NCBI GenBank assembly: GCA_964527775.1 | Contig: CAZGQS010000005.1 | Coordinates: 62,001 to 126,000 of the forward strand | Source: VMCP01 sp964527775 | GTDB lineage: Bacteria; Bacteroidota; Bacteroidia; NS11-12g; UBA955 | DNA length: 64,000 nt | Direction: 5' to 3' | Shown here: positions 1 through 9,021 of the stretch, piece by piece | How positions within the stretch are numbered: the stretch's first letter is position 1 | How the letters are laid out: the number at the start of each line of letters is the position of its first letter | The notes under the pieces: generated by a model | Told to the model about the DNA's origin: nothing | The model's database searches: none | Seen by the model: only the letters and a program-made list of their open reading frames with translations | Made by a program: the position numbers and the translations under genes

Positions 1-1632
1 CCAAAAGAACTTCGTCCCATCATTAAACATGCAGCTTTGCAATGGAATAAAGCTTTTGAACCCCTTGGATTCATCAATGCCGTTCAAGTATTTGAACAAC
101 CTGATGATGCTGATTGGGATGCAGGCGATGTGAGATACAATGTTTTGCGTTGGACGTCTTCACCCAATCCTCCTTTTGGGGGTTATGGTCCATCTTTCGT
201 AAACCCACGAACAGGAGAAATTTTGGGTGCAGACATTATGTTGGAATACATCTTCTTGACCAATAGAGTCCGCACTCAACAGATTTATGGTATTGAAGGT
301 GCAGAGATGGAGAATGAGCATCATTCAGCCCATGCCGGATGCGATGCTGGACTTTATTTGCATCATCAACTTCAATCATCCCAAGGAATCATGAATATCC
401 AAGATGCTGACACCATTGAGATGACCCGACTGCTTGAGGAGTCAATTCACTATTTGATTTTGCATGAAATGGGGCATACCATGGGATTGATGCACAACAT
501 GAAAGCTTCGCAAGTGAGAACGGTAGAAGAGTTGAACAATCCTGAGATCACGTATAAACAAGGATTGATTGGTTCGGTTATGGATTATCCAGCCATCAAC
601 ATGCCGTCTTACGGGGTGAAGAATAAGGTTCAATATTGTCAAGTAGAGCCGGGGCCTTATGATTTGTGGGCGATTGATTTTGGATATAGCCTTCCGTTAG
701 AAAATGTAGATGAGGAAGCTGTCAGACTTAAAAATATCTTGTCGAAAAGCATTCAGCCAGATCTAACGTTTGGAAACGATGCTGATGATATGCGTGCCCC
801 AGGTAAAGGTCTTGATCCTCGGGTGATGATCAATGATTTGAGCGGTGAATCTGTGAAGTTTAGTGCGGAGAAAATGGATTTGATTCGTTCTTTGATGCCT
901 AAATTATTGGTGAAGTACGGAAACGGACAGCATAGCTATCAACCCATGGTATCGGTGATGAATTCTCTGATGTCTGGTTATGGTACTCATGCGGGAATCA
1001 TATCGAGATACATTGGAGGTGTTAAGGTGGAGCGCTATACTCCTGGCCAAGCTCAAGGGAAATCTCCATATACAGCATACTCTTTGGCTGAGCAAAAAGC
1101 GGCGATGGAGGCATTGAATAAGTACATTTTTGCTCCCAATGCTTTTGAAATATCGGGCGAAATTGCTCAGCATTTGCAGCAGCAAAGACGAGGTTTCAAC
1201 TTCTTTGCATCCACAGAAGAGCCCAAAATTCACAGACAAATAGAAGGTATCCAAAACTCGGTAATGGCTCATTTGTTGAGTCCGTCGGTTTTGAATAGAA
1301 TGACCGATGCCAAATATTTGGGAAATGCCTATACGGTTTCGGATATGCTCAAAGATTTGACCAATGCAGTTTTTGAAGCGGATATCAAATCATTACCTAA
1401 CACGCATAGACGTCAACTTCAAACCAATTATGTTAAGGCATTGGTTCAGTTTATGGATAAGCCCAGTAACGGATTGGATGCAGTTGCTAGCGCCTCGATT
1501 TATAGAGAGCTCAAACGTATTGAATCGATGATGAAATCAGGTAGTCCGTTATCTAATCCCTGGGAAAATCAAGAGGTGAACAACCACAGAAATTACATCA
1601 TGTTTCTGATTGAGCGCGGATTAGACGATTAA
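1..1632 (+). CDS. Zinc-dependent metalloprotease (met-zincin type), 3' part
   Basis: The reading frame is open from base 1, so the gene begins upstream and only about 543 C-terminal residues are seen; the TTG at 37 is not a true start. The extended zinc motif HExxHxxGxxH (HEMGHTMGLMH) is encoded at 463-495. It is followed about 40 residues later by a Met-turn (SVMDYPA), so the metzincin catalytic core is intact. The arrangement matches the large (about 800-900 residue) secreted Bacteroidota met-zincin proteases that carry DUF5117/DUF5118 domains upstream. The family is expected to be exported to the periplasm or surface; the signal peptide would lie outside the window. The substrate is unknown. 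The TonB-dependent receptor gene starts 6 bases after the stop, suggesting cotranscription. Confidence 0.88.
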   Translation, partial: PKELRPIIKHAALQWNKAFEPLGFINAVQVFEQPDDADWDAGDVRYNVLRWTSSPNPPFGGYGPSFVNPRTGEILGADIMLEYIFLTNRVRTQQIYGIEGAEMENEHHSAHAGCDAGLYLHHQLQSSQGIMNIQDADTIEMTRLLEESIHYLILHEMGHTMGLMHNMKASQVRTVEELNNPEITYKQGLIGSVMDYPAINMPSYGVKNKVQYCQVEPGPYDLWAIDFGYSLPLENVDEEAVRLKNILSKSIQPDLTFGNDADDMRAPGKGLDPRVMINDLSGESVKFSAEKMDLIRSLMPKLLVKYGNGQHSYQPMVSVMNSLMSGYGTHAGIISRYIGGVKVERYTPGQAQGKSPYTAYSLAEQKAAMEALNKYIFAPNAFEISGEIAQHLQQQRRGFNFFASTEEPKIHRQIEGIQNSVMAHLLSPSVLNRMTDAKYLGNAYTVSDMLKDLTNAVFEADIKSLPNTHRRQLQTNYVKALVQFMDKPSNGLDAVASASIYRELKRIESMMKSGSPLSNPWENQEVNNHRNYIMFLIERGLDD

Positions 1633-1638
1633 AAAACC

Positions 1639-3504
1639 ATGCGTAACTTATTCTTAGCGGTAATCTTTCTGGGTGCCGGATTAAAGGCACAAGCTCAGGT
1701 TGATTCTTTGATCTATGTTCAGTTGGGAGAAGTAAGTTTACATTCCAATAGATTGAGTCAGAATTTGACTCAAACGGGATTGAATGTGGAAGTGATTGAG
1801 ATGGCCTCTTTTAGAAAGAAGTTTCCGGTTCAAAGTTTGAATGAAGTTTTGACATTTGTTAGCGGTGTTGATTTGAGGCAAAGGGGGCCAGTAGGGGTTC
1901 AGGCTGATTTAGGCATTCGCGGATCGGGTTCAGATCAGGTGTTGGTTCTGGTAAATGGAATCAGAATGAGTGACCCACAAACGGGACATCATCAGTTGAA
2001 TCTTCCCATCCCTTTAGATTTAATTGAAAGAATTGAAGTCATTAAAGGGCCTATGGCTCGTAGATATGGATTGAATGCTTTGAGTGGGGTGATCAATGTG
2101 GTATTAAAAAGTGAAGGTGCTTCGCAGATACAAGAGGGAATCCACGCCAGCGTTGAAACTTGGGCAGGTGCTCCAGCTCAAAGTGATTCAGTGCGGTATT
2201 CGGCGTGGGGATATAGAGCCGGAATTAGCATCCAAAAGAAGCAACACAACCTATGGTATTCTACCGAAGGGATGATGGGCAATGGGTATAGACCCAACTC
2301 GGAGTTTGAGAATTTTCGAAATTTCTTGGGTTATTCATGGGTTTCAAAAAAGCACTATTTCAATGCCATGGCCTCATTGGTTAACAATGATTTTGGGGCC
2401 AGTTATTTTTATGCGGCTCCCAATGATCATTCTGCCAAGGAATTTGTGAGTACCCGACTGATCTCGGCAAAATACGGATATAAAATATCACAGAAGCTCA
2501 GCATGAATGCGGTTTTGAGCAATAGAAATAACTTTGATCACTACATTTATTTCAAACCGAAGCCAGAACTTTACCAGAATAAGCATACCAATGTGGTGAA
2601 CATGATGGAGTTGAATTTGGTGGGTAAATCAAAATGGTTGGATTACAGTTTTGGTGTGGAAAATCGTCAAGAGCAAATTGAAAGCAATAATTTAGGAAAT
2701 CATACACGCGAGTTTACCGGCAGTTTCGCAGAGTTTTCGCCTAGATTAGGATCTAAATTGCACACAACTGCTGGAATTTACGCTATGTGGGGCAGCGGTG
2801 TAACCACCAATAAATTTGACCTTTTTCCTGGGTTTGATGTTCGTTATTCGTTGAATAAAACGTTTGATTTCTGGGGATGTTGGGGCGTGGGACAGCGACT
2901 TCCATCGTTTACAGATTTGTATTATACAGATAAAGGCAATAGAGGCAATCCATTATTGAAATCGGAAAACGCACAATCAATAGAAGCAGGATTAAAAGCA
3001 AAAACGGCTCGTGGAACTCGTTTTCAAATGAGTTTTTTCAGAAAAGATATTTACAGAATGATTGATTGGTTTAGAGATAGCGTCAGTCAACCTTGGTTTC
3101 CTGAGAATCTCGGCAATCAAATGATCAACGGTTTAGAGGCCAATGTAAACTGGCCCATCAATCAAAAGATTATTTGGAACACCAACGCCACTTACATGAA
3201 TGGAAGCATGAATGCAGATTTGAATCAGTATTCTAAACTCGCGCTGAATTTTGTTCGATTGCAAGTAGTTTCAAGTTTGAATGTTCAGTGGACAAAAAAC
3301 ATCAATACAAGTTTGGTTTTCAGGCATATAGATAGAATGAACAATACATCTTATCAACTGTTGGATTTTAGATTTAACTATCAGTTGAAGAAAATGAATT
3401 TTTATGTTAATGCCACAAACTTAGGCAATGCTCAATACCGAGAAATACAGTCGGTTCCATTGATGCCACGTTGGATTTATTTAGGTTTTAAGTTTAATAT
3501 TTAA
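1639..3504 (+). CDS. TonB-dependent outer membrane receptor
   Basis: 621 residues. A signal peptide of about 20 residues ends in AQAQ. It is followed by a plug domain (about residues 30-160) with the typical LxxLPGVD-like and RGxGxxQxLVLxNG segments, here SGVDLRQRG, IRGSGSDQ and LVLVNGIR. The rest is a beta-barrel ending in a short aromatic strand (YLGFKFNI). The size is that of BtuB-like or small siderophore receptors rather than SusC, which is about 1000 residues. No SusD partner is adjacent. The protein should import a small ligand across the outer membrane using TonB-ExbBD energy; the ligand (cobalamin, iron chelate or other) cannot be read from sequence. It lies 6 bases after the metalloprotease and 7 bases before the DUF423 gene. 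Confidence 0.88.
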   Translation: MRNLFLAVIFLGAGLKAQAQVDSLIYVQLGEVSLHSNRLSQNLTQTGLNVEVIEMASFRKKFPVQSLNEVLTFVSGVDLRQRGPVGVQADLGIRGSGSDQVLVLVNGIRMSDPQTGHHQLNLPIPLDLIERIEVIKGPMARRYGLNALSGVINVVLKSEGASQIQEGIHASVETWAGAPAQSDSVRYSAWGYRAGISIQKKQHNLWYSTEGMMGNGYRPNSEFENFRNFLGYSWVSKKHYFNAMASLVNNDFGASYFYAAPNDHSAKEFVSTRLISAKYGYKISQKLSMNAVLSNRNNFDHYIYFKPKPELYQNKHTNVVNMMELNLVGKSKWLDYSFGVENRQEQIESNNLGNHTREFTGSFAEFSPRLGSKLHTTAGIYAMWGSGVTTNKFDLFPGFDVRYSLNKTFDFWGCWGVGQRLPSFTDLYYTDKGNRGNPLLKSENAQSIEAGLKAKTARGTRFQMSFFRKDIYRMIDWFRDSVSQPWFPENLGNQMINGLEANVNWPINQKIIWNTNATYMNGSMNADLNQYSKLALNFVRLQVVSSLNVQWTKNINTSLVFRHIDRMNNTSYQLLDFRFNYQLKKMNFYVNATNLGNAQYREIQSVPLMPRWIYLGFKFNI

Positions 3505-3511
3505 ATTATAA

Positions 3512-3940
3512 ATGAGACGAAACTATGTGGCCATTGCATTATTCATGATGGCGATTGCAGTGGCTTTGGGCGCATTTGGTGCTCACGGTTTGGAAAATAA
3601 GTTAAATGATCACGACATGCACACTTGGGAAAAAGCCACCGGTTATTGGGTCTATGTGGCATTGTCAATTTTAGGGATTGTTGGATTTGTACAGAATAAG
3701 GCAGATGATAACGATAGTGCTCAAAAGATACTTGGGATGAAAGGCCGTGTTTTTAGTGGATCTTTGATTTGGCTATTCTTGGGAGCGGTCATTTTTTCGG
3801 TGACATTATGGTTGGTTGCCACTTCTAATTTAACATGGCCCATGTTGAGAAAGTTAGGAATGATCACCCCTATTGGAGGAGTATTGATGATTGTGGGTTA
3901 TTGTTCTTTGGGATTCAGAATCTGGAAGATGAATCGTTAA
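3512..3940 (+). CDS. DUF423 family small membrane protein
   Basis: 142 residues with four hydrophobic segments. Near the N-terminus it carries the family signature ALGAFGAHGLE, followed by a W-containing segment (TWEKATGYWVYVAL). This is the DUF423 (YwdK/YgdD-like) inner membrane family, whose function is not established. The length fits the family (about 120-140), with a slightly longer loop around residues 62-80. It starts 7 bases after the receptor gene, and its stop overlaps the convergent DUF5686 gene by 4 bases. Confidence 0.85.
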   Translation: MRRNYVAIALFMMAIAVALGAFGAHGLENKLNDHDMHTWEKATGYWVYVALSILGIVGFVQNKADDNDSAQKILGMKGRVFSGSLIWLFLGAVIFSVTLWLVATSNLTWPMLRKLGMITPIGGVLMIVGYCSLGFRIWKMNR

Positions 3941-6465
3941 AAATCAATGTAAGACGATAATTTTACGCCAAAATTATTCTGGCTATTTCTGTGTGTTAAT
4001 CGCCAAACAGCATCCACTCTTAAGAATTTGAAGATATTTTCAATACCAAAACCAACTTCTACATAGGGAGCATAGTTGAATGATTTTATGGGTGTGATGT
4101 TGTTTTTAATTTGAATTTCTGTAGGTATCAATGAACGATTGGATGCGCTCAATGAACCTTCGATGAGTTTGGCGTTGATGATTTCGCGCCAACCCCATTT
4201 ATTCAAAACTGGAATTCTGTTGAAGAACAATCCGTTGAAGTGATGTTCAAAAATAGCTTCAATATTTTGATCGGTTACAAATTCGAATAAGTTCATTTGG
4301 TTAAATGCCCTGGTATTATATACAATGGCTTGATTTCCCAAAGGGATGTTTAGCAATGGAAAAGGAACATCACCAATCAGTTTATTGGCCGTAATTTTCA
4401 TTTGTGTCCGGCCTATGCCTGCCCAAATGTAGTTATAGTTATAAAGGAAGCTCAATTTGGTGTAATCATAAGAGCTACCTAAAATTTGTGGTAGCGCTTT
4501 TTGAAATGAAAGGGAATATTTAGGACCTGGTTGAGCCCAATTGGTTCTGCGATAATCATTTACTACGTAAAATACTTTTGGCTCGTAAGTCAATTTAACA
4601 TTGATTGTGCTGTTATTTAAGTGCGTAGAAATGTTTTGGGAATTGGGGTTTTCAAACCAGCCGAGTTTGATTTTTTGGGATTCGGGGATATCATAAATTC
4701 GGTGATTCAACTTCACTTGGAAACTAAGTCCCCTAACAATGTCTTGTTCGTAAGAAAAGTATGTGTTTTGGCTGTAGACCAAACTGTTCGACGAGAACAT
4801 ATTCAAAGCCAAAATGAGCGCATCACCGCTGGTCATGTTTTCGTTATCTACAAATCCTAACAGTTCAGTGTCTTCGGTGTGACTAATTTTAACAATGGTT
4901 CCCTTTTTTAGATTGGGATACCAAGAGAGTTTTAATCCGTATTTGAATCTCTGATCTTTAAATCCGTAGGCTCCAAATCCTTCGAACTGCCATTTTTTGG
5001 ATAGATAATTCGATGTCCTGAATCCCCAACGGCTTCTAAATCCTTCCAACGGATTAAGGAGAGCAAGGTAATAATAAGGTCCGAGTTCAACAGGCCACTT
5101 ATTTCCGGTGAGGTAACCATTAACCAGAAAATTCAGGGCTTTCGATGCCCTATCAATGGTGGGTATCTCTCGAACCGCTTCAATTTTATGAATGACTTTT
5201 TCCTCAAACGGACTGGCCTTGATGGGAGCGACTTCTGTCCAAAAAGAATCGCTGCGTTTCAGAGCTGATTCTTCCATAATCAGTGCTTGGTCAAAATAGC
5301 CTGTTGGAAACTCATCAACGAGTTGATATTTTCTATAGGTTAATAAGTTAGTTGCAAGAAAGCCGATGGTATTTTCAGTAAACTCCGAAACATCCACCAA
5401 CGACCGTGAATTGGCTAAAGCGTAAGGTGGGGTATTAAAGCTAGAAGGGCTAAATTCTTGGGTGATTCGGAGTCGTTCTAAAAAGTTAATTTGGGACGCT
5501 TCGTTGATTTCAAGATGCAATCGTGTAATAGCTCCGGTTTGCTCTTCAATCCAAATAAGTCCATTGAATAAAATATCTTTTGGATTTTTGGGGGACACTT
5601 TCACGACAAACCATCTCAACGAATGTGTTTTATCGACGTCAATGAGTTTATAATTATAAAACAGCTTCGCTTGAGGAGCAATGGGTGAAATTACCCCTTT
5701 ACCTAATATTTGCAATCGAGAATTGTAAATATTGTAACGTGCAAACGAGCTGCCCGTAAGTTGTGAAATGGTTGAACCATCAGTAATTCCAACACCATAT
5801 ACCCTGCTGGCATGTATGTCTTCGCGTTCAAGCGTTCCGCCTTTTTGATGCGCATAGGTACTGATGGTGTTTGACAAGAAAACGGGTAAGACCGCTTTTT
5901 CAGTATCGCCAGTAATGTATTCTAGGGTATCAAATAGGGCATTGATTTGTTTCCCAACCTTGAGGCGTTCAATTTTCTTTGAGAGATTGTTAACTGAAAG
6001 AACGGTTTTAGAAAAAACTTCACATTGATAATTGACAGATTCGTCAAAATTATTTTGATTGCGTTTCTCAATGGCTAAATCAACCCATTTGATGGCGGGA
6101 TTGATTCCCAAAATGATGGTTACTGCTTCCGATTTGATGATTTCCCTTTCCATCAAAATATTTAATTGAAGCTGATTTTGGTGGGTGTCAATTTTTATTA
6201 TTTTGGTTTGAAGTCCTCCAAAAACAATTCTGAGTGAATCAGATTGAAATCTAGCAATAGAAGTGGAGACTTTACCTTCAAAATCTGTTTGAAATCCGTA
6301 ATTGGTTCCTTGCCAATAAACTGAAGCGAAAGGTATAGGTTCTTGAGTTTCGGCCTCGTAAATATGGATGGATATATTTTTTTTAGATGGAGTTTGAGAA
6401 GATAATAGGTAGAAATTATTGAGTATAACTATCGCAATAATTTTTAAGTATCTACTAAATGGCAT
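3937..6465 (-). CDS. DUF5686 outer membrane protein with carboxypeptidase-regulatory-like domain
   Basis: 842 residues from the ATG at 6465. That start is preferred over the in-frame upstream codon at 6504 because it places the signal peptide (MPFSRYLKIIAIVIL...LLSS) at the N-terminus and leaves the -7 element at 6481-6488 outside the coding region. Residues about 30-120 form a CarboxypepD_reg-like beta-sandwich (ETQEPIPFASVYW, GYGFQTDFEG-like turn). The remainder fits DUF5686, with many alternating hydrophobic strands and a final strand ending in the aromatic residue SSYIDF, so it is expected to be an outer membrane barrel. The function is unknown; such proteins are common in Bacteroidota. 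It is transcribed alone and converges on the DUF423 gene with a 4-base overlap. Confidence 0.82.
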   Translation of the reverse strand: MPFSRYLKIIAIVILNNFYLLSSQTPSKKNISIHIYEAETQEPIPFASVYWQGTNYGFQTDFEGKVSTSIARFQSDSLRIVFGGLQTKIIKIDTHQNQLQLNILMEREIIKSEAVTIILGINPAIKWVDLAIEKRNQNNFDESVNYQCEVFSKTVLSVNNLSKKIERLKVGKQINALFDTLEYITGDTEKAVLPVFLSNTISTYAHQKGGTLEREDIHASRVYGVGITDGSTISQLTGSSFARYNIYNSRLQILGKGVISPIAPQAKLFYNYKLIDVDKTHSLRWFVVKVSPKNPKDILFNGLIWIEEQTGAITRLHLEINEASQINFLERLRITQEFSPSSFNTPPYALANSRSLVDVSEFTENTIGFLATNLLTYRKYQLVDEFPTGYFDQALIMEESALKRSDSFWTEVAPIKASPFEEKVIHKIEAVREIPTIDRASKALNFLVNGYLTGNKWPVELGPYYYLALLNPLEGFRSRWGFRTSNYLSKKWQFEGFGAYGFKDQRFKYGLKLSWYPNLKKGTIVKISHTEDTELLGFVDNENMTSGDALILALNMFSSNSLVYSQNTYFSYEQDIVRGLSFQVKLNHRIYDIPESQKIKLGWFENPNSQNISTHLNNSTINVKLTYEPKVFYVVNDYRRTNWAQPGPKYSLSFQKALPQILGSSYDYTKLSFLYNYNYIWAGIGRTQMKITANKLIGDVPFPLLNIPLGNQAIVYNTRAFNQMNLFEFVTDQNIEAIFEHHFNGLFFNRIPVLNKWGWREIINAKLIEGSLSASNRSLIPTEIQIKNNITPIKSFNYAPYVEVGFGIENIFKFLRVDAVWRLTHRNSQNNFGVKLSSYIDF

Positions 6466-6480
6466 ATTGGTTATTCCCCT

Positions 6481-6488
6481 CAAATTTA
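6481..6488 (-). promoter_or_regulatory. Bacteroidota -7 element for the DUF5686 gene
   Basis: On the minus strand this reads TAAATTTG, an exact match to the TAnnTTTG -7 consensus, 15 bases upstream of the ATG at 6465. No convincing TTTG -33 box lies at 19-21 bases. It helps decide the start of the DUF5686 gene. Confidence 0.5.
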
Positions 6489-6587
6489 CCTCTTTTATCA
6501 ACAACGTGGTTAAATTAAGAAATAATTAATATTGTAGATTGAACATTATAGTTAATGAATGAAAGTTACAAAATTGATAATTACTTG

Positions 6588-6595
6588 TATCTTTG
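6588..6595 (+). promoter_or_regulatory. -7 element for the GldLM-like operon
   Basis: TATCTTTG matches the TAnnTTTG consensus exactly and lies 23 bases before the first gene of the operon. A TTG occurs at 6574-6576 but is too close to act as the -33 box, so the upstream element is weak or absent. The region 6489-6587 is otherwise AT-rich without other visible signals. Confidence 0.5.
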
Positions 6596-6618
6596 CTTTA
6601 AATTTTAACTAAAAATCT

Positions 6619-7098
6619 ATGAGAATATTTGCTCTGATCGTTTTAATAACCATGCCTTTTGTTTCTCATGGGCAGTCAGATAAATCTGGAGATTTGCAGA
6701 CGGCTGTTCGTCAATTAGAAGCAAGAAATAATGTATTAAATAAAAGAATTAGTGAACTTGAAGATGCTAACTACAAATTGAAGTCGGACATCGAGTCAAC
6801 CAAAGCTGATGTTCAAGCCGAAATTCGCAGATCTCAAGAGCTTCAAGCTCAAAATGAAAGAGCTATGAATTTAGCATTAGATGGATTTACCAAAAAATTC
6901 GAAGATCAAAATAAAGTAGTGCAAGGAGTTCAAGATGAATTGGGTCGTAAGATCGATCAACAATTAATTTTGATGATCGTTGGCATACTTATTGTTGTCA
7001 TCATTTTCTTGGTATTGAATAATGCTGCAACAAAGAAAGCGTTGAAACAAAATGTAGCCAATTGGAATAATTTCCAAGAACACCTATTAAAAAAATAA
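6619..7098 (+). CDS. Coiled-coil inner membrane protein, first gene of the GldLM-like operon
   Basis: 159 residues; I do not recognise a named family. Visible parts are an N-terminal signal-like hydrophobic stretch (1-19, ending VSHGQ) and a long charged coiled coil (about 24-112, with heptad runs such as RQLEARNNVLNKRISELE). One strong transmembrane helix follows (about 115-133, QLILMIVGILIVVIIFLVL), then a basic 26-residue tail. If the first segment is cleaved, the coiled coil is periplasmic and the tail cytoplasmic. The gene is 6 bases from the GldL-like gene and shares its promoter, so it is probably an accessory subunit, assembly factor or periplasmic arm of that motor. Canonical gldKLMN loci have no such gene. 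Role inferred from context only. Confidence 0.75.
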   Translation: MRIFALIVLITMPFVSHGQSDKSGDLQTAVRQLEARNNVLNKRISELEDANYKLKSDIESTKADVQAEIRRSQELQAQNERAMNLALDGFTKKFEDQNKVVQGVQDELGRKIDQQLILMIVGILIVVIIFLVLNNAATKKALKQNVANWNNFQEHLLKK

Positions 7099-7104
7099 AA
7101 CAAT

Positions 7105-7602
7105 ATGAGTAATACACAAAAAGCGCAAAAGGGTAAACTCGATGCAGTAACCTTTGTTTATGGAGTCGGTGCAGCCATCGTATTGGTCGGAGCGATGTTC
7201 AAATTCTTGGGTTGGAATTTTGCCAATGAAATGTTTATCATTGGTTTGACCGTTGAAGCAATCGTATTTTTGATATCTGCGTTCGAAAGAAAAGTTACAG
7301 AAAAAGAATATCAGTGGGAACAAGTATTTCCACAGTTGGATAATGAAGGCAATAGCACTGGTGTAGATACAACAGGTTATCAATCAGCTATGCAACAGTT
7401 CAGCCAAACATTGGCTCAATTAAACGAAGGTTTAAAGGAAATGACATCTGCTGTTAACGATATCAAATCTGAGATGCGCACCAATGCTGACCAATCAAAT
7501 CAAATGAAACAGTCAATGACTGAGTTCAACAGTTTGATGACCAACTACAATGATAATCTGAAGAAAATCAACGATCAGTACAATCAGCTTTTGAATAAGT
7601 AA
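7105..7602 (+). CDS. GldL-like proton-channel stator protein
   Basis: 165 residues. Two N-terminal transmembrane helices (about 15-35 and 42-60) are followed by a cytoplasmic helical and coiled-coil tail. The helices align well with GldL, the ring-forming stator of the T9SS/gliding motor. The conserved FxYGxGAA, GAxFK and IIGLxxEAxxFxxSAFE segments are present, so the residues matching Tyr13, Lys27 and the essential Glu49 of Flavobacterium johnsoniae GldL are Tyr19, Lys33 and Glu51. The following YQWEQVFPQL resembles the GldL segment DWTLVYPEL. Canonical GldL is about 215 residues, so the tail here is short. The protein should conduct protons with GldM-type partners, two of which follow directly. 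It is a divergent paralogue rather than the T9SS gldL, because no gldK or gldN flanks it. Confidence 0.85.
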   Translation: MSNTQKAQKGKLDAVTFVYGVGAAIVLVGAMFKFLGWNFANEMFIIGLTVEAIVFLISAFERKVTEKEYQWEQVFPQLDNEGNSTGVDTTGYQSAMQQFSQTLAQLNEGLKEMTSAVNDIKSEMRTNADQSNQMKQSMTEFNSLMTNYNDNLKKINDQYNQLLNK

Positions 7603-7610
7603 TATCCTTC

Positions 7611-9020
7611 ATGGGAAAACTGACCGTAAAAATCTCGAAAGCAAAGAACATCTCATTCATGAGATTGTCTCTGTTTTACTTGATTTTCATTGTACAAATC
7701 TTCTTTACCTCTCCTGGAATGTATGTTCTGCAGTATCCAGATGTTCAGGAGTCGCAGAAAATGGTGAACGAACGTTTACTATCTGAGTTGAATGTATTCA
7801 AACCACAAGTGCCTGAGCATGTAGAGCTTAAAAAAGCGACATTGCAGTGCCTAGTTTCTTTGGAAGATGTGAAGAAAGCGTATTACGCCTATGAAAAAGA
7901 AGCGAGTATTTCTGGTGACCGACTCAGAGAAAGTAAATTTGCCGAACAAGAAATTCGAAACGGCAAGTGGGGTCCAATCATTGAAAGTACTCTAAATGAC
8001 TTTATCAAGACGTATAATACTGTTGGTAATAAGAATCTAAAGGAAGAGTTTATTTCATTGAAAGACAGTAAAGGTACCGAATTTGATGGATTGTACTACT
8101 TCTTTAAGGGTACACCCAACGGTGTTATTCCTTCGGTGATAGAACATTTTAAAACGGTGATGCTTTATCATTCCATTTTGGCAATGAAAAAGAAAGAATC
8201 TGAACTTCCTAAGTTTGAGATTTTAACCCTAGACGAGACTGATTTTATCCAAAAGTTCAAGAAGAATTTGATTTTAGGTGAACCCCTAGATTTGATTATT
8301 CGTCCCAAAGAAATCGGTAAAAGACCCATAGTGAAGATCAATGGTTCTCCAATTAAAGTAGATTCATTGAGTTCTTCTGATTTTAAGATGTACTTTTTGC
8401 CACCAGCGGTAGGTGATTACGCATTGGAAGTAATGTCGAACGACAAAAGATTGTTCGCATCGTTTAAGGTGGTACCACCTTCGTTTAGATTCATCAACTC
8501 TGCAAGTTCGGTTTCTGGTTTCGTGGGAGATCCACTCTATGTTACATTAGATAGTGGTTACGTCCCCAAAGGAAGAAATATCACTTTTTCTTCAAAAGTC
8601 GCTAAGGTTGAGCGAAGAGGTTGGAAATTGACCATTACTCCTGAGAGAGAAGGGATTTTTGACGTGCAAATGTTTGATAACGGAAAGTTCATTGATCAAT
8701 CAGAATTTGTTGCAACTGTTAAACCTGAGGAAGAAGTTGTTTTGATGGATGTCAGTGGAAATTCCGTTGATTTAAGTCAAGCCAATAAATTAGAAGCGAA
8801 AAATACGTTTTGGCAAGTGGTAGATTTTGATATGAGTGTAACACATCCTAACGGATTTTCAAAAAGAACACACAGCTCCACTCGTTTCTTACGTAATGAT
8901 TTGAGAGAATTAGAATCATCAGCTCCAGCGGGCAGTGTTTTGATATTCGATAATATTCGTTTGGTAGGTCAGACAGATGGTGTGGTAACAAAAGGTAGGC
9001 CGGTAATAATTATTAAGTAA
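7611..9020 (+). CDS. GldM-like protein A (motor periplasmic arm)
   Basis: 469 residues. A basic cytoplasmic N-terminus of about 17 residues precedes one transmembrane helix (about 18-38, LSLFYLIFIVQIFF). A long periplasmic part follows: a helical D1-like segment (about 45-215) and beta-rich domains. The C-terminal domain (about 375-469, with PAGSVLIFDNIRLVG and a final RPVIIIK strand) resembles the GldM D4 domain. The length is near canonical GldM (about 510-520). The arginine that lies eight residues before the conserved Tyr in GldM (Arg9) is replaced: that position is Ser15, and the nearest Arg is Arg18. The next gene, 1 base downstream, is a second GldM-like protein that keeps the Arg, so the two may form a heterodimer. 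Assignment rests on topology, motifs and neighbours. Confidence 0.75.
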   Translation: MGKLTVKISKAKNISFMRLSLFYLIFIVQIFFTSPGMYVLQYPDVQESQKMVNERLLSELNVFKPQVPEHVELKKATLQCLVSLEDVKKAYYAYEKEASISGDRLRESKFAEQEIRNGKWGPIIESTLNDFIKTYNTVGNKNLKEEFISLKDSKGTEFDGLYYFFKGTPNGVIPSVIEHFKTVMLYHSILAMKKKESELPKFEILTLDETDFIQKFKKNLILGEPLDLIIRPKEIGKRPIVKINGSPIKVDSLSSSDFKMYFLPPAVGDYALEVMSNDKRLFASFKVVPPSFRFINSASSVSGFVGDPLYVTLDSGYVPKGRNITFSSKVAKVERRGWKLTITPEREGIFDVQMFDNGKFIDQSEFVATVKPEEEVVLMDVSGNSVDLSQANKLEAKNTFWQVVDFDMSVTHPNGFSKRTHSSTRFLRNDLRELESSAPAGSVLIFDNIRLVGQTDGVVTKGRPVIIIK

Positions 9021-9021
9021 C

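Noticed and set aside
3957..3977. AT-only inverted repeat ATAATTTT/AAAATTAT near the DUF423/DUF5686 junction
   Set aside because: An 8-bp A-T stem without a T run is expected by chance in AT-rich DNA.
7105..7602. Identification as the canonical T9SS gldL
   Set aside because: The tail is short, two divergent gldM-like genes follow, and no gldK or gldN is adjacent.
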